64,000 nucleotides of DNA from Vigna angularis (Eukaryota > Streptophyta > Magnoliopsida > Fabales > Fabaceae), in the NCBI RefSeq assembly GCF_016808095.1, contig NC_068974.1, positions 13,826,001 through 13,890,000 of the forward strand. The letters are read 5' to 3'. Below, piece after piece: positions 1-10,761 of this stretch; position 1 is the stretch's first letter, and each line of letters starts with the position of its first letter. Under the pieces are notes generated by a model. The model did not search any database. It was not told the origin of the DNA and worked only from the letters and a program-made list of their open reading frames with translations. A program made the translations under genes and the position numbers.

Positions 1-170
1 TACCCCACTCAGTGGACACGGAAGAAAAAAATACCATATGCAACCACATAACTTGGGTCTACAGGCAGCTAGATCAGAAATAAATTCAATCAATTTACGA
101 AACCTATATAAAACACAATAGCAAATGAAACGTAGGGATATACAAATGAACCTCCTCAGCTCTAATCGTT

Positions 171-525
171 GTGGAAATCCCTCAATGCACTGCTTCAGCT
201 CACAAACTCGTGTCCTTTCGTAGTCAATCGGGCAAGCTCAACCACCTAACGACCACCACCACCGAAACAAGAACCTTTTCTTTTGCTGGGAAGAACCAAT
301 ATTGCAATAACACTTCAAATACACACGAGACGAAGGAGGGAGGATTCGCAACAGAGAGAGCGGCGAGAAAACCTATTCTCTGGTCGACCAAATCGGGCGT
401 GCTCAACCACCTGGCGACCACCACCGAAAGAAGAACTTGAACATTCACCATAAAGAACCAACGATGCACCAATGGCTTCAAATACCCACGAGACCAAGGG
501 TGGGGGGAATCACAACAGAAATGAT
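171..525. repeat. Two-unit tandem repeat, about 160 bp per unit
   Basis: Two diverged copies begin near 228 and 390, each opening with ATCGGGC followed by GCTCAACCACCT and a CCACCACCGAAA tract, then an ACGAGAC motif. Open frames on both strands here arise from this repeat and have no recognisable domain. The stretch may be the inner part of a transposon whose subterminal motifs appear at 600-690. Confidence 0.5.
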
Positions 526-589
526 GGAGCTAGGTTTTTTAGTCCACTAAATCGATCTGAGAGAGGGAATCCCAATGTTTAGGTTTTAA

Positions 590-930
590 TCATCCGGCAA
601 ATTACCGAAGGCCCAATATCCGTCAGTGATTAAAATAACCACACCATTACCGAAGGCTATAAGGCCGTCGAAAAAAGACCGCCGATAATGCACGTGTTTC
701 CTGTACTGCCTCGCTCACTCTCTCCTCCATGTGAACCACGCTCTTTTTTTCCCGAATCTTTCTCATTTTCCAGAGACTACTCCCATCAACACTCGAAACC
801 TAATACCCTATTTTCCTTCTTTTTCCAATGCAACCCAAACAGAAACCTTGAATCATTGATTTCTCTACAACCCATAACCCTACTCCCCACTCAATACATA
901 AGCAAACTGAAATTCGTTAAGGTATCGTAA
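590..930. mobile_element. CACTA-like subterminal debris with exon-like pyrimidine-rich tail
   Basis: TTACCGAAGG occurs twice (near 602 and 642), next to GGCCGTCG and CGCCGATAA words. The same words fill the subterminal region of the CACTA end at 2508. No CACTA terminal repeat is visible here, so this is a relic. The following 690-930 is pyrimidine-rich and resembles a plant 5' leader, but the open frame of 80 codons has no recognisable domain. Confidence 0.4.
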
Positions 931-939
931 AACAACCAT

Positions 940-2170
940 TACATGGTAAATGCACTGAAAACAACCATCACAAGAATAAGCGCAAGAAAATCATCCAAAC
1001 CCAATACACATGATATAAGCGCAAGACTACCTAAAATAGAAGTTTTCTCTTTCCTATACTTAAGGATCATATAATTAATATAAAAAAATAACTTACTCTC
1101 TTCTCTGAACCCATCTGAAAATTTGAAAATAAAACTAAAACTAATTAATAACTTTTTATACTACTCCTAAATACTTTAATCACCTAATTCCATAGCATAA
1201 TTAAATATCTAATATTCAAAATTATAAAATAAAAATATAAAATATTTTTCTTCTATCTGGGTTTTACCGCTACAAATAACATTTGAAGAAATTAATACTT
1301 CTAATTTTAAATTACAAAAAGTTTTCATATTTGTATTTCACAAAATATTATCTTAATAATTTTTTCATAATTTGGATATTACTTTCTTACATTCAGGATG
1401 ACAATATTACCCTATAAAATGACATCATTATAATATAAATTGATTATCCACTATGCAACAATTATACGTTGCCACATATCACTTTAATAAAAGAAATAAA
1501 AATAACACTTTGCATAAAGAATAGGAATTATATTACTATCTCATAGACACATTAAATAACTCTAAAATAAATTAGAACAAAACACTCCTAGTGATAAATT
1601 AAATATTTTAACTTTTTTAATATTGCATTAATTAATTTTTTATTAAGTAATATAAATTTATACATATATATATACACAAAAACACACACATATATTGGAT
1701 TTAAATATTTAAATATTGGATTTAAAATATTTAGCTTTCTATATTTAAATATTGGATTTTAAATATGAAACATAGTCAAAATTTACATTTAAAGTAATTA
1801 TATCTTAAATGTATTTAAGGTCAAAATAATTACATTTAAAGTCAAAATATATTATTTTGACTAAATATACTTAAGAATGAAAAAGTATAATATATTTTTT
1901 CCTTACGTGTTTAGCTTTCTATATTTAAATATTGGATTTTAAATATGAAACATTGTCAAAATTTACATTTAAAGTAATTATATCTTTATATAATAAATAA
2001 GTTATTAATATTTTTATTTTTAAATAAATTTTATTGACTAATTAACTTTTAATGGAAAGAGTATAATAATTATTTCTCTATAAATTCATGGTTAGCTTTC
2101 TGAAAACAATACCAAAGACTTTTCCTTCTATTCATATTTTGAATCCTTAGAAAACTTACAAAAGAGATAT
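940..2170. repeat. AT-rich dispersed repeat (segments B-end and C)
   Basis: From about 1260 to 2170 this matches, in reverse complement, 38225-39130, and its first 250 bp match 25792-26042 directly. Within it a 76 bp block beginning TTAGCTTTCTATATTTAAAT is duplicated at about 1730 and 1910. No coding capacity is seen. The family recurs three times in the window and is probably a non-coding transposon or an old segmental repeat. Confidence 0.65.
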
Positions 2171-2507
2171 GGAAAAAGTTGAGATAAAAGCTATTGGAGT
2201 TTTAGTTATGGTGATGATTCTTTCACTACTACAAATTCATTGATTACCGAAGGATATATATATGGGTTTGCTAACTTGCATAAGTATATTTTCAGTTGGT
2301 ACATTTTAGTAATGTGTATCGGGTTTTAGTAGACAAAAATACCCTAATAGATCATGAATTCTAAGTTTTAAGGTTAAGGACATTTTAATAATTTTCATTC
2401 CCAAAAATGAAAATGAAAAAAGAAACCCCGAAAGTTTGGTTCACCTCCCTCATTCCTCTCTACCTTTTCTCTTTTATCTTTCTCACTCTAACATTTTCTT
2501 AGTCATG

Positions 2508-2720
2508 CACTACAAAAAAGAAGGGCATTACCGAAGGCCAGAAGCCCTCGGTAACAGCCCGAAACCGTCGATAAAAGGTAATTACACGGTCAAAGAGCCC
2601 TCGGTAAATCTCTTGTCGTTAATTACCAAGGGCCAGAAGCCTTCGGTAAAAGCCTTCGGTAATTACCTAACGTGGGTAGTTATTGAAGGGAAAAAGCCTT
2701 CGGTAAGTTGGAGGCATATC
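2508..2720 (+). mobile_element. CACTA transposon terminus with subterminal repeats
   Basis: CACTACAAAAAAG at 2508 is a typical plant CACTA (En/Spm) terminal inverted repeat. It is followed by an array of direct and inverted TTACCGAAGG and CCTTCGGTAA words up to about 2705, the usual subterminal transposase-binding architecture. The opposite end, which should read CTTTTTTGTAGTG, was not found to the right, so the element is truncated or its partner has decayed. A degenerate CACTACTACAAA at 2224 with one TTACCGAAGG word is a second, weaker trace. Confidence 0.7.
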
Positions 2721-2929
2721 TAAGGCACAATTGTATTTGTTATGAAACCAACACTTCATGACAAAAATAACACTACACATAAGGCACGTGACTTTAGACA
2801 AAACTGGAAAATGAATATGCAAGCTGGAATTCAACTCAAGCAAACGAAATTCACTGATTAAAATGATGAAGAAACACTAAGGAACACTGGAAGTACAAGC
2901 ACAACAAGTACAAACATGATTTAAACCAA

Positions 2930-3420
2930 TTTCTCACCATTTTAGTACACTTTCTTAGGTTCTAACTACTCAAAATTTGACTTTTAGGTAATTGTTTGCT
3001 TTTGAGTATTTTCCTAGTGTCATTTCACTACTTTAGACTTGTTAGGATATTAACATTAGTTATTGTTAGTCTACTTTAGGTGAATTGCCTCTTTCTCACC
3101 CTTTTAGTAGACTTTTTTAGGTTCTACATACTCAATTGCTTTTTTCAAATTTCCTAGCTTCATTCTACTAGTTTAAACTTGTTAGGATGTTCAATATAGT
3201 AGTACTCTTTTTAGGTTTTAGGTAGTGAAATTTTGAGATTTTGCTACTTGATCCAATTTGTCATCTCTATTAGCTTCATTTAAGTACTTTAAACTTGTTA
3301 GGATAACAACAATATACTTTCTTTGGTTATATTAGGTGAATTTCGAAATTTTTACCTATTTTTAGAACACTTTTTATGTTTTAAGTACTTCAATTTTGAG
3401 ACTTCACCATTGAAGTCCAA
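2930..3420. repeat. Diverged tandem repeats, about 120-135 bp per unit
   Basis: Recurring landmarks such as CTTGTTAGGAT (near 3039, 3179 and 3293) and TTTTAGGTTCTA-like words mark three to four diverged units. They lie downstream of the CACTA end at 2508 and may be internal repeats of that element. Confidence 0.5.
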
Positions 3421-4510
3421 AATCATATGTTGAACTTTGACTTTAGAGTTCACTTTCACAATTAAAGTCCAAATTCATGTACAAGTTGTTGGAGACTTTA
3501 AGAGACATATCTTTTAACATGTTGAAGGCCAAATTAATCACTGGAGTGCCCTTAACCACTACCAGTTGGAGCAAAGTTAACAAAGTTTAACCTAAGAGAT
3601 GGTCTACTTTAGCCTTAGTAAGGAATTTTCAGTTTTTTAGTTAATATATAAACTATAAAACAACTATAACTTTGGTTCCTTCTTCTAGTTTGGTAACTTG
3701 GGGGATTCAAGATAGTATATAACCAACATATATGCATGTTGGTTTGTCCTTGTACTCTACTTCATCCTTATAGTTACTCATTTTAAGTCTTACCCTGTAT
3801 TGAAAGAAATTTTTAAGGGTGTTGTCATGGTCTTTTTCCAAGAGGGAATTTCGGTTGAAGGGTGGGGAACAAGGTGTGGAGATTATATATAAGAAGAATA
3901 TGCATCACAGACAACACAAGAGAGAAGACAAACAAAATTTTATTTACCAAAAGGAGGGGCCAACATGTTTATTTATCAAATTGTTGCATGGCTATAGGCT
4001 TTTAGACAGATCAATCAGGAGCAAAATAAAGCAAGGTAAACAGAATAAGACATCATTTACCTACCTGCAAATGATGAAGTCTTCGACACTTGAGTGTAGC
4101 CCTTAAACAATGACACTTTTGCAACTAACTTTAACCCACTCCGTTTGAAGCTTCCAAACGTTATGTGCTCCTAATTGAAACCCCAAAACCTTGTACAATA
4201 ATGGACAATTTTAATTAGCAAAATACAACAACAACAAAAGATTAATCATCAAACACCCTATATCCATCCCAAACCTAAACAACTTTAACTTTAACGTTTC
4301 TGACAATATTTACCAGAATCTACTTATGCAAACAATTGACTTGTCAAAGTAACATGTGTTTCCACTAACTCTGTCCGTGAATTAATTTGGTCCATGAGCC
4401 ATGTTCATTTGGTTTTGTTATATAAGATAATTCTATTGTCCACTCACGGTCAGATTATAAACAAAGCTACTTACTTCTTCATCATACACAATTACCACTT
4501 CATATTATAT

Positions 4511-4562
<52 letters not shown>

Positions 4563-5249
4563 TCAAATTCTGTGGTGGCTAATATTACTTGATTGTCATA
4601 TGCAGAGATTTCTACACCAACAAAATGAGACTTGTAGTTCACCATTTCAAATGATAATAAAACTAGTTCAACTAGCTTTTGAAAGGTCTCGAATTTAGCT
4701 CCTAGTAGCTCGAATTGTTAACTAATTAATCAAGCCCTTTAATTAAATAAAACACTTTAATAATTTATGGAAGAGAAATAAAAAAATAAATAAGGATAAG
4801 ATGGTCTTTCCTCTAATATTTTATCCATGAATCATTTACTTAATCATATAACTTCCAATTCAGAGACATTAAGTCATTTGCTCTTTTGCTCTTTAACCTA
4901 TACTGCATTTCCTCATTATTTACTCTAACCACACCTCATTATTTCATTTTTAATACATTATGTCTAGCATTTTTCACTTTTTAACATCAACTTATTCATA
5001 TAAATATTGTCACAGTTTATTTAAAGATTTCTAATTAGATTTCAGAATCTAAATCATACCAACAGAAGACTTAGTACTCTGGAAACCTAATAAAGAGGGA
5101 GGATATATGATAGCAACGAGGACTATACACATAGAGGGCATACTCTAAAGTCCAAAAAAAAATAATAATAAAAATAAAAAATAAATAAAAATATTATCTA
5201 TTGTAATAAATCATATCAATTACTTTTGTAGTAATAATTTTAATGGATA
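3421..5249. other. Non-coding stretch, no gene seen
   Basis: Mostly AT-rich sequence with no supported gene. It contains a long (TA)n microsatellite near 4505-4558 and homopolymer-rich stretches near 5155. Open frames are short, without domains or splice context. Confidence 0.5.
4505..4558. repeat. (TA)n microsatellite
   Basis: About 54 bp of almost uninterrupted TA dinucleotides with a few TACA interruptions at the left end. Similar TA tracts occur at 20457-20482, 20925-20954 and 37279-37326. Confidence 0.9.
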
Positions 5250-5349
5250 GAAAAATGTAAATTTTGGATATAAAATTATAGTAATTCTAGAAGGAGAGTT
5301 TCAAAATTTTGATAACTTATTTAGAATTTTTTTAAGCAAATTGAATAAT

Positions 5350-5353
5350 AAAA

Positions 5354-5398
<45 letters not shown>

Positions 5399-5408
5399 AA
5401 AAAGTGAA
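5350..5408. repeat. (GTGAATA)n minisatellite
   Basis: Six consecutive heptamers GTGAATA, followed by a degenerate GTAAAAA spacer and further copies. It lies just upstream of a TATA-like CTATAAATA at 5552, near the probable promoter of the LTR-like segment. Confidence 0.85.
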
Positions 5409-5929
5409 TAGTAAAAAAAATGAATAGTGCCAAAGGGATAAGGAAGCCACGTTGGTGCAAAGAGGATCAGATAGAATTTGGATTAAAATAATATTTTTAA
5501 TAAAATAAGGAATAGTAAAAAAAAAAAAAAACAAATAGTGCCAAAATTTTGGCCTATAAATAGCAAGCTTGGGAAATGAAATTTTTGCAGCAAGAGGTAG
5601 AGAGAATTATGAGAAAGGAAGAAATTAGGAAGTTTTTGGAGTAGGAAGAAATTTTAGAGTAGAGGTTCTGAAGAGTTTTCGGGGAAACAAATTCGGAGCA
5701 AGAGAAGTCTGGAATAGAGGTAAGGGGAGTTACATTTTGTTTGGTATTATTTTGAGTCTTGTATATGTTCCTTTTGGTTGATCTTAAATCTTGAATGTGA
5801 AGTATTTTGTTTCTGTATGATTTTGAATTTTGGATGAGAACATGCTTCTGTGTTTAGATCCAAGTGTGATAGTTGTAAAATGTGATGTTGATTATGTTAT
5901 GCCATATGTTTATTGTTTTCCTTATTCGT

Positions 5930-6560
5930 TTTTATTTTTGGATGGATTAGAAGTTGTCTAACCGGCTCTGCCAGATTCAACTTCTTGTTTCCCCATACTT
6001 TATAGTGTTTTCCTTATTCGTTTTTTATTTTTGGATGGATTAGAAGTTGTCTAACCGGCTCTGCTAGATTCAACTTCTTGTTTCCCCATACTTTATATTG
6101 TTTTCCTTATTCGTTTTTATTTTTGGATGGATTAGAAGTTGTCTAACCGGCTCTGCCAGATTCAACTTCTTGTTTCCCCATACTTTATATTGTTTTCCTT
6201 ATTCGTTTTTATTTTTGGATGGATTAGAAGTTGTCTAACCGGCTCTGCCAGATTCAACTTCTTGTTTCCCCATACTTTATATTGTTTTCCTTATTCGTTT
6301 TTATTTTTGGAAGGATTAGAAGTTGTCTAACCGGCTCTGCCAGATTCAACTTCTTATTTCCCCAAACCTGTTATTATTCTTATTATTTAATTACATTGTA
6401 TTCCTGGAAGGATGAGAAGTTGTCTAACCGGCTCTGCCAGATTCAACTTCTTGTTTCCCCAGAACTTTTATTGTTCTATTTAATTTTTATTGCATCTTCC
6501 TGAAAGGATGAGAAGTTATCTAACTGGCTCTGCCAGAGTCAACTTCTTGTTTCCCCAAAT
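5930..6560 (+). repeat. Seven-copy tandem array, 92-97 bp units, each with a hairpin
   Basis: Copies start at about 5950, 6043, 6135, 6227, 6319, 6415 and 6512. Every unit carries AGAAGTTG, a 21 bp spacer with CTAACCGGCTCTGCCAG, then CAACTTCT, so an 8 bp inverted repeat closes a loop. The outer copies on the right are more diverged. The array lies downstream of the putative promoter and would be transcribed. Small open frames across it are by-products of the repeat. Confidence 0.9.
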
Positions 6561-7226
6561 TTTTTTATTAAAGTTTATTTTAATGATTGTAAAATATTTG
6601 ATTCTTCTTCGGTGACCATTTATAGTAACATTTTATTATTGTTAATTTGTTTGTAATATATTTATCTTGTATGATTTCTGTGTTGAATGTATTTTATGAT
6701 GTTGATATGAAATTATGAATCTGAACATGATATGAGTTTTATGAGGATATTTTGTAATAGTATGATATGAGTTGAGGAATATGAGCATGATATGAGTCTC
6801 ATGGAGAGATTCTATATTGGTATGGTATTAGTGTATATGTTGATGTTGAGGGTCCAGTTGTTGGTGGTTATCCTAAAACTCTAATAATTGTCCAGTCTCA
6901 ATTAGAGAAGGATGTGTTATATGGTGAGAGTAGTAGGAGGTCCTAGTGTATGTTCATAGACGTTAATGGACTAACCTTATGGGTGATGTGATATATTATA
7001 TTTGGCCATAACTATGTTGTTGATGTCACGACAAGTGCATGACCACCCGAGACTTCCATCAACATTATATCCGGATAATAGAGTCTAGTATGATAATTGC
7101 ATCTTGCATGAATTTATGGTGAATGTATTACGTATAATAATAGTGTAATGTTTTTCTATGAATGTTGCATGGTAGCTCACCCTTACTTGTTTGTTTGTGC
7201 CGGAAAATCTTATTTTTTGCGATGAT

Positions 7227-7248
7227 CGTATAACGTTTATGTTATACG
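7227..7248 (+). promoter_or_regulatory. Conserved LTR stem-loop
   Basis: CGTATAAC and GTTATACG form an 8 bp perfect stem around a 6 base loop, followed by GGAGCAGATG. The same stem, with a changed loop and the same downstream text, occurs at 58608-58629 in another LTR copy, although the flanks have diverged. Function is not known. Confidence 0.5.
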
Positions 7249-7499
7249 GGAGCAGATGCCGGAACGACGTCCGAACCAATTCAAGTGAAGGAGGAAGCAG
7301 CAGAAAAATGAAGAGTAGTTTAAAGAAATAAATAAATAAATTTAGGAGTGTTGTAATGATGTAAAAAAAATAATGTATTTCCAGTACGAACTATACTACT
7401 CCTAAATGGATGATTGTAATATTGTACGAGGTTTTTATTTTTAATGAAATAATTTGTGTGTGAGATGTTAAAAAAAATGTTAATTTTTGGGGTGTTACA

Positions 7500-9350
7500 C
7501 ATACAACCTTAAATATGTTTGCACATCAGTATGTTAAGTATTTTGGCCAAAGGTAAATCTTTATGGTTACATTATCATTGTTCTAGTTCCAAATTGGTAA
7601 AGAAGGTTATAATTTGAATGTAATAGGTTGGCTATCAAAGAAGGAACATAACTCTCTCGGTTACAACTCTTGTGCAATTATACTACAAGGAAGAGTAACT
7701 CATGACCTCAAAGCTCATGCAGCAAACAGTCCAAACAAAAATTCCTTTGCATATATCAAATTATTAAAAATCAAAACCAGATTCAAATATTGCAATACTA
7801 AAACGTTCAACGGGTCCTTGTTTTAGTTTTCATTGGATTAAGCTACTGATTTGATGAGCTATTATGTTCTTCATGGATTTAAAATGACTGAGGGTAACAA
7901 TTACGAAATTATTACTCCTATCCATGCTTATTTAAGGCAGAAAACGCACACAATGAAATATAAAATGTTCCTCTTCAACTTCAATTTATTAACAGTGGTT
8001 CCATCATATAAGCATAATCAAAAATACATTCCTAGCAGTAGTAAACTATTTTGCACATCTAGGAGCCTCCCTTGACGAAGACAAGAACCCTCCTCACAAC
8101 AACGTCCACACACCGTGATGTTAACAGACCACCCTCCTGACTACAAATGCACTGCAACTAGAGAAAAGAATCAAACCTTAGCTGGAAAAAAAATTCTGCA
8201 CTAGAAAAAGTCCCTAGTTTGGTGGTTTGATACTAAAAAACATATGCAAGTGATTTAAACACACAACTGAATGTTCAAGTAACTTTATTTGATAATTTTA
8301 ATTGTCTTTAAACTCTAAAATGAGTTAGAAACAGCCTGGAACTCAAAATCACTACTACACTTCTATTTTAACTCAAAAAGTAATGGTTTTCACTGTGTTA
8401 AATGTCCTTGCAATGTCCAGTTCGAGTTTGACCATGCTTACTTGTTGTTTTCAAGCTTAGTTTAGTGTATTTGCACTTTCTACAGTCATTTGCATGGATA
8501 GCTAGCTGTTTGAATCATTATAACATAGAATGAGGTGTGTAGTTGTTTAATTTGCGACATTATTAGCTGTTATAAGGTCAAATTTTTGAATCTACTATTT
8601 TTATGCCAAAAAATAGCTCAAAAGACTTTGTTTTGATGATTTAAATTTGTTCTAAAATTCTAATTTGACTTATAACCACTGTTCTATAATTTCACAACTC
8701 AAAACCTCAATTTACAGTTCATTTTTCCTAGTGCAAAGTTGAATCCAACTTTGATTTTTGAATTTTTGCATTTGTAATTGGTTTGAGTTGTAACAAAAGC
8801 TCGGTTGTGATTTGAACTGAAACATGTGAAAAAGAAACATTATACAGGTGCTAAAAGGCATTTACTTTAATGGTTTGATCATGAGCACACTCTTTTTGGT
8901 AAAAATTTATTGATTCTAATGCTTGAGACAAGTGTATTTGATACATGCATACATGTTTCAAGTGCTAACAATCACAAATTATCATTAAATCTCAATTAGA
9001 GTAGTTGAGTTGATCATTTTGCTAGTTTTATCATTGTTTCTGCTTTTTGTAGAGCTTTGCATTGTGCTTTAGTCTTTGAGTGGTTTTAGGTCACTTTATA
9101 TCTCCTAGTTGATAGTCTGCAGCTAGGTCTAGTTGATTAGGACCTTCTTATGCATTTAATTGAACCACCCAGCCTTTACTCTGCTGTTTCTCCATTCTGC
9201 AACAATTATTAGTGAAATTTTCGGCATTTAAGGGAACTGCCACTATCAATTGTTGATTCTATGTGTGATAAGCATCTTTTTAATTTTTACTTCAAAATTG
9301 GTTGGCTTCTTCTACTACCTTTGAGTACTAACACATGTGTATTCCTTTAG
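7500..9350. other. Non-coding stretch, no gene seen
   Basis: AT-rich sequence without supported coding exons. A short C-rich patch at 8060-8170 resembles the C-rich patch at 10470-10700 in composition, but no domain could be read in either. Confidence 0.5.
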
Positions 9351-10188
9351 ATTTTGAAACTCTATCATCAAAGTTGGTTAGATTAGAAGTCCTTGACATA
9401 AGTTGGAACTATTTGACTAATGACATTTTGCCATCTCTAAGAGAGATTCACATCTCTAGAAGAACTCTATTTGTCTGACAATGAATTTGACTCAGATAAT
9501 CATATCCAAGGTGGAATAATTTTCCCATTTCATTTGTAAAGCTAAGGATACTGATAAGCTTCAGGATAATATATATATGTATGTAATGTAAGATACTTTA
9601 CCTTGCAGGTTTATGCTCTATGTTGAAGAATCTTGAGGTCCTTCACTTGTCTTACAACAACTTCAATGACAGTGATATTGCATTCTCAGTGGACTTTCTT
9701 CTCTAAAGTCTTTAAATTTAGGATACAGTGAATTGACTCCAAGATCAATTCTTAGTATGTTACACTTCCTACATCTCAAATCATCATCATGTTTTTTGGT
9801 TGAAAATATATGAGTGTAATGAGTATGTATATTACTAGATATATCAAAGATAAGGTCTCTAGAGATTCTTGAGATGGAGGGGAACCAGTTGAATGAGACT
9901 ATTTTTTGGCGTTTAGGTTAGTTATGCTTATTCTTTGTTTTACCGAAGTAGATTCGAATCAATGAAAATATGGATGCTCCTTATTTTGTGTGTATACTCA
10001 TAATTAGATGTTGTCAATTTTGTTTCTATCAAAGAAGGATGGATTTACGTGGCCACCCACTTTACAAGTCCTAAAGCTGACTTGAAACAGTTTCTCCAAT
10101 GAATTTCTCTCATCTCTAAGTGGGCTTCAACGTCTCAAATCCCTTGATTTAAGATCAAACCGATTAAACGGATTGCTCGATATAAGTG
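9351..10188 (+). pseudogene. LRR receptor-like protein pseudogene fragment
   Basis: Leucine-rich repeats can be read in short open pieces. The first (from 9351) reads LETLSSKLVRLEVLDIS followed by WNYLTNDILPSL. A frameshift then gives EELYLSDNEFDSD. Near 9607 LCSMLKNLEVLHLSYNNF is followed by a stop. Near 9841 DISKIRSLEILEMEGNQLN appears, and from 10031 a piece ends SLSGLQRLKSLDLRSNRLN. Introns appear to separate single repeats (acceptors before 9351 and 9609, donor GTTAGT after 10188), as in plant receptor-like protein genes with many LRR exons. No signal peptide, membrane segment or kinase is present, and several stops and frameshifts break the frame. Proteins of this class act as extracellular immune or developmental receptors. 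This copy is a dead fragment. Confidence 0.75.
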
Positions 10189-10761
10189 GTTAGTATAACT
10201 ATTGTTTTTAAGGTGGTTGGACTTAGACTTAGACCTAAAATTTGTAACCTACAAGTTCTACTAAGTACACTTTAAACCATTCAATCAATATTAAAGGTTC
10301 ACTTCGTAGTTGAAGTTTTGTGTAGTTAGAGCACACAGTTGCACGCATTAGAAGCAAAGGCAACATACCAATAAACTTTCTCAATCAAACAACATCATAC
10401 ACTGCTGTCACAAGAACATCAAACAGATTCAAGAACATTGTAACTCATAATGAATTTTTAAACGCACAACTTACCTCAACCGAGAAAGCCCTTGACGATG
10501 GCAACCTTTGTACAGCACGACAACCACATAAGCCCACAATGACCCCTCCAACGAAGTCCCTCAACCAATTTCCTTCAAGTTCTGAGCACACCGTCTTCTG
10601 GTCGCCACAACACCGTCATCACGTCGCGACCACCACCTTCGAACAACCCCCTCGGAATAATGTAGTCCCGCAACCACCACCCTCCTCCCCGGCACTATCC
10701 TAACGTCGACACAGTAATTGCAGCAAAAAAGGGGGTTAATTTTGATTTTTACACGCTAGAG
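10189..10761. other. Non-coding stretch with a C-rich patch
   Basis: No gene is supported. Positions 10470-10700 are unusually C-rich with many CACCACC and CCCTC words, unlike the flanking AT-rich DNA, which suggests a fragment of some exon or transposon end. The stretch stops abruptly at 10762, where the truncated LTR begins. Confidence 0.4.

Larger units (their letters stand above)
5250..7499 (+). mobile_element. LTR-like segment of a Ty3/gypsy-type element (5' limit uncertain)
   Basis: The 3' end reads GGGGTGTTACA at 7499, like other LTR ends in this window. The last 800 bp (about 6700-7499) align with the 3' part of the well-delimited solo LTR at 55616-58846, including GAGGAATATGAGCATG, CTAATAATTGTCCAGTCTC-like text and a shared stem-loop. 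A TATA-like CTATAAATA near 5552 and a donor-like GAGGTAAGGGGAG at 5717 have counterparts in that LTR. No target duplication was found and the left boundary is a guess, so this may be a truncated solo LTR. Confidence 0.6.

Noticed and set aside
2224..2260. CACTACTACAAATT as a second CACTA end
   Set aside because: It has only one subterminal word, no partner end and no 3 bp duplication, so it was recorded only as a trace.
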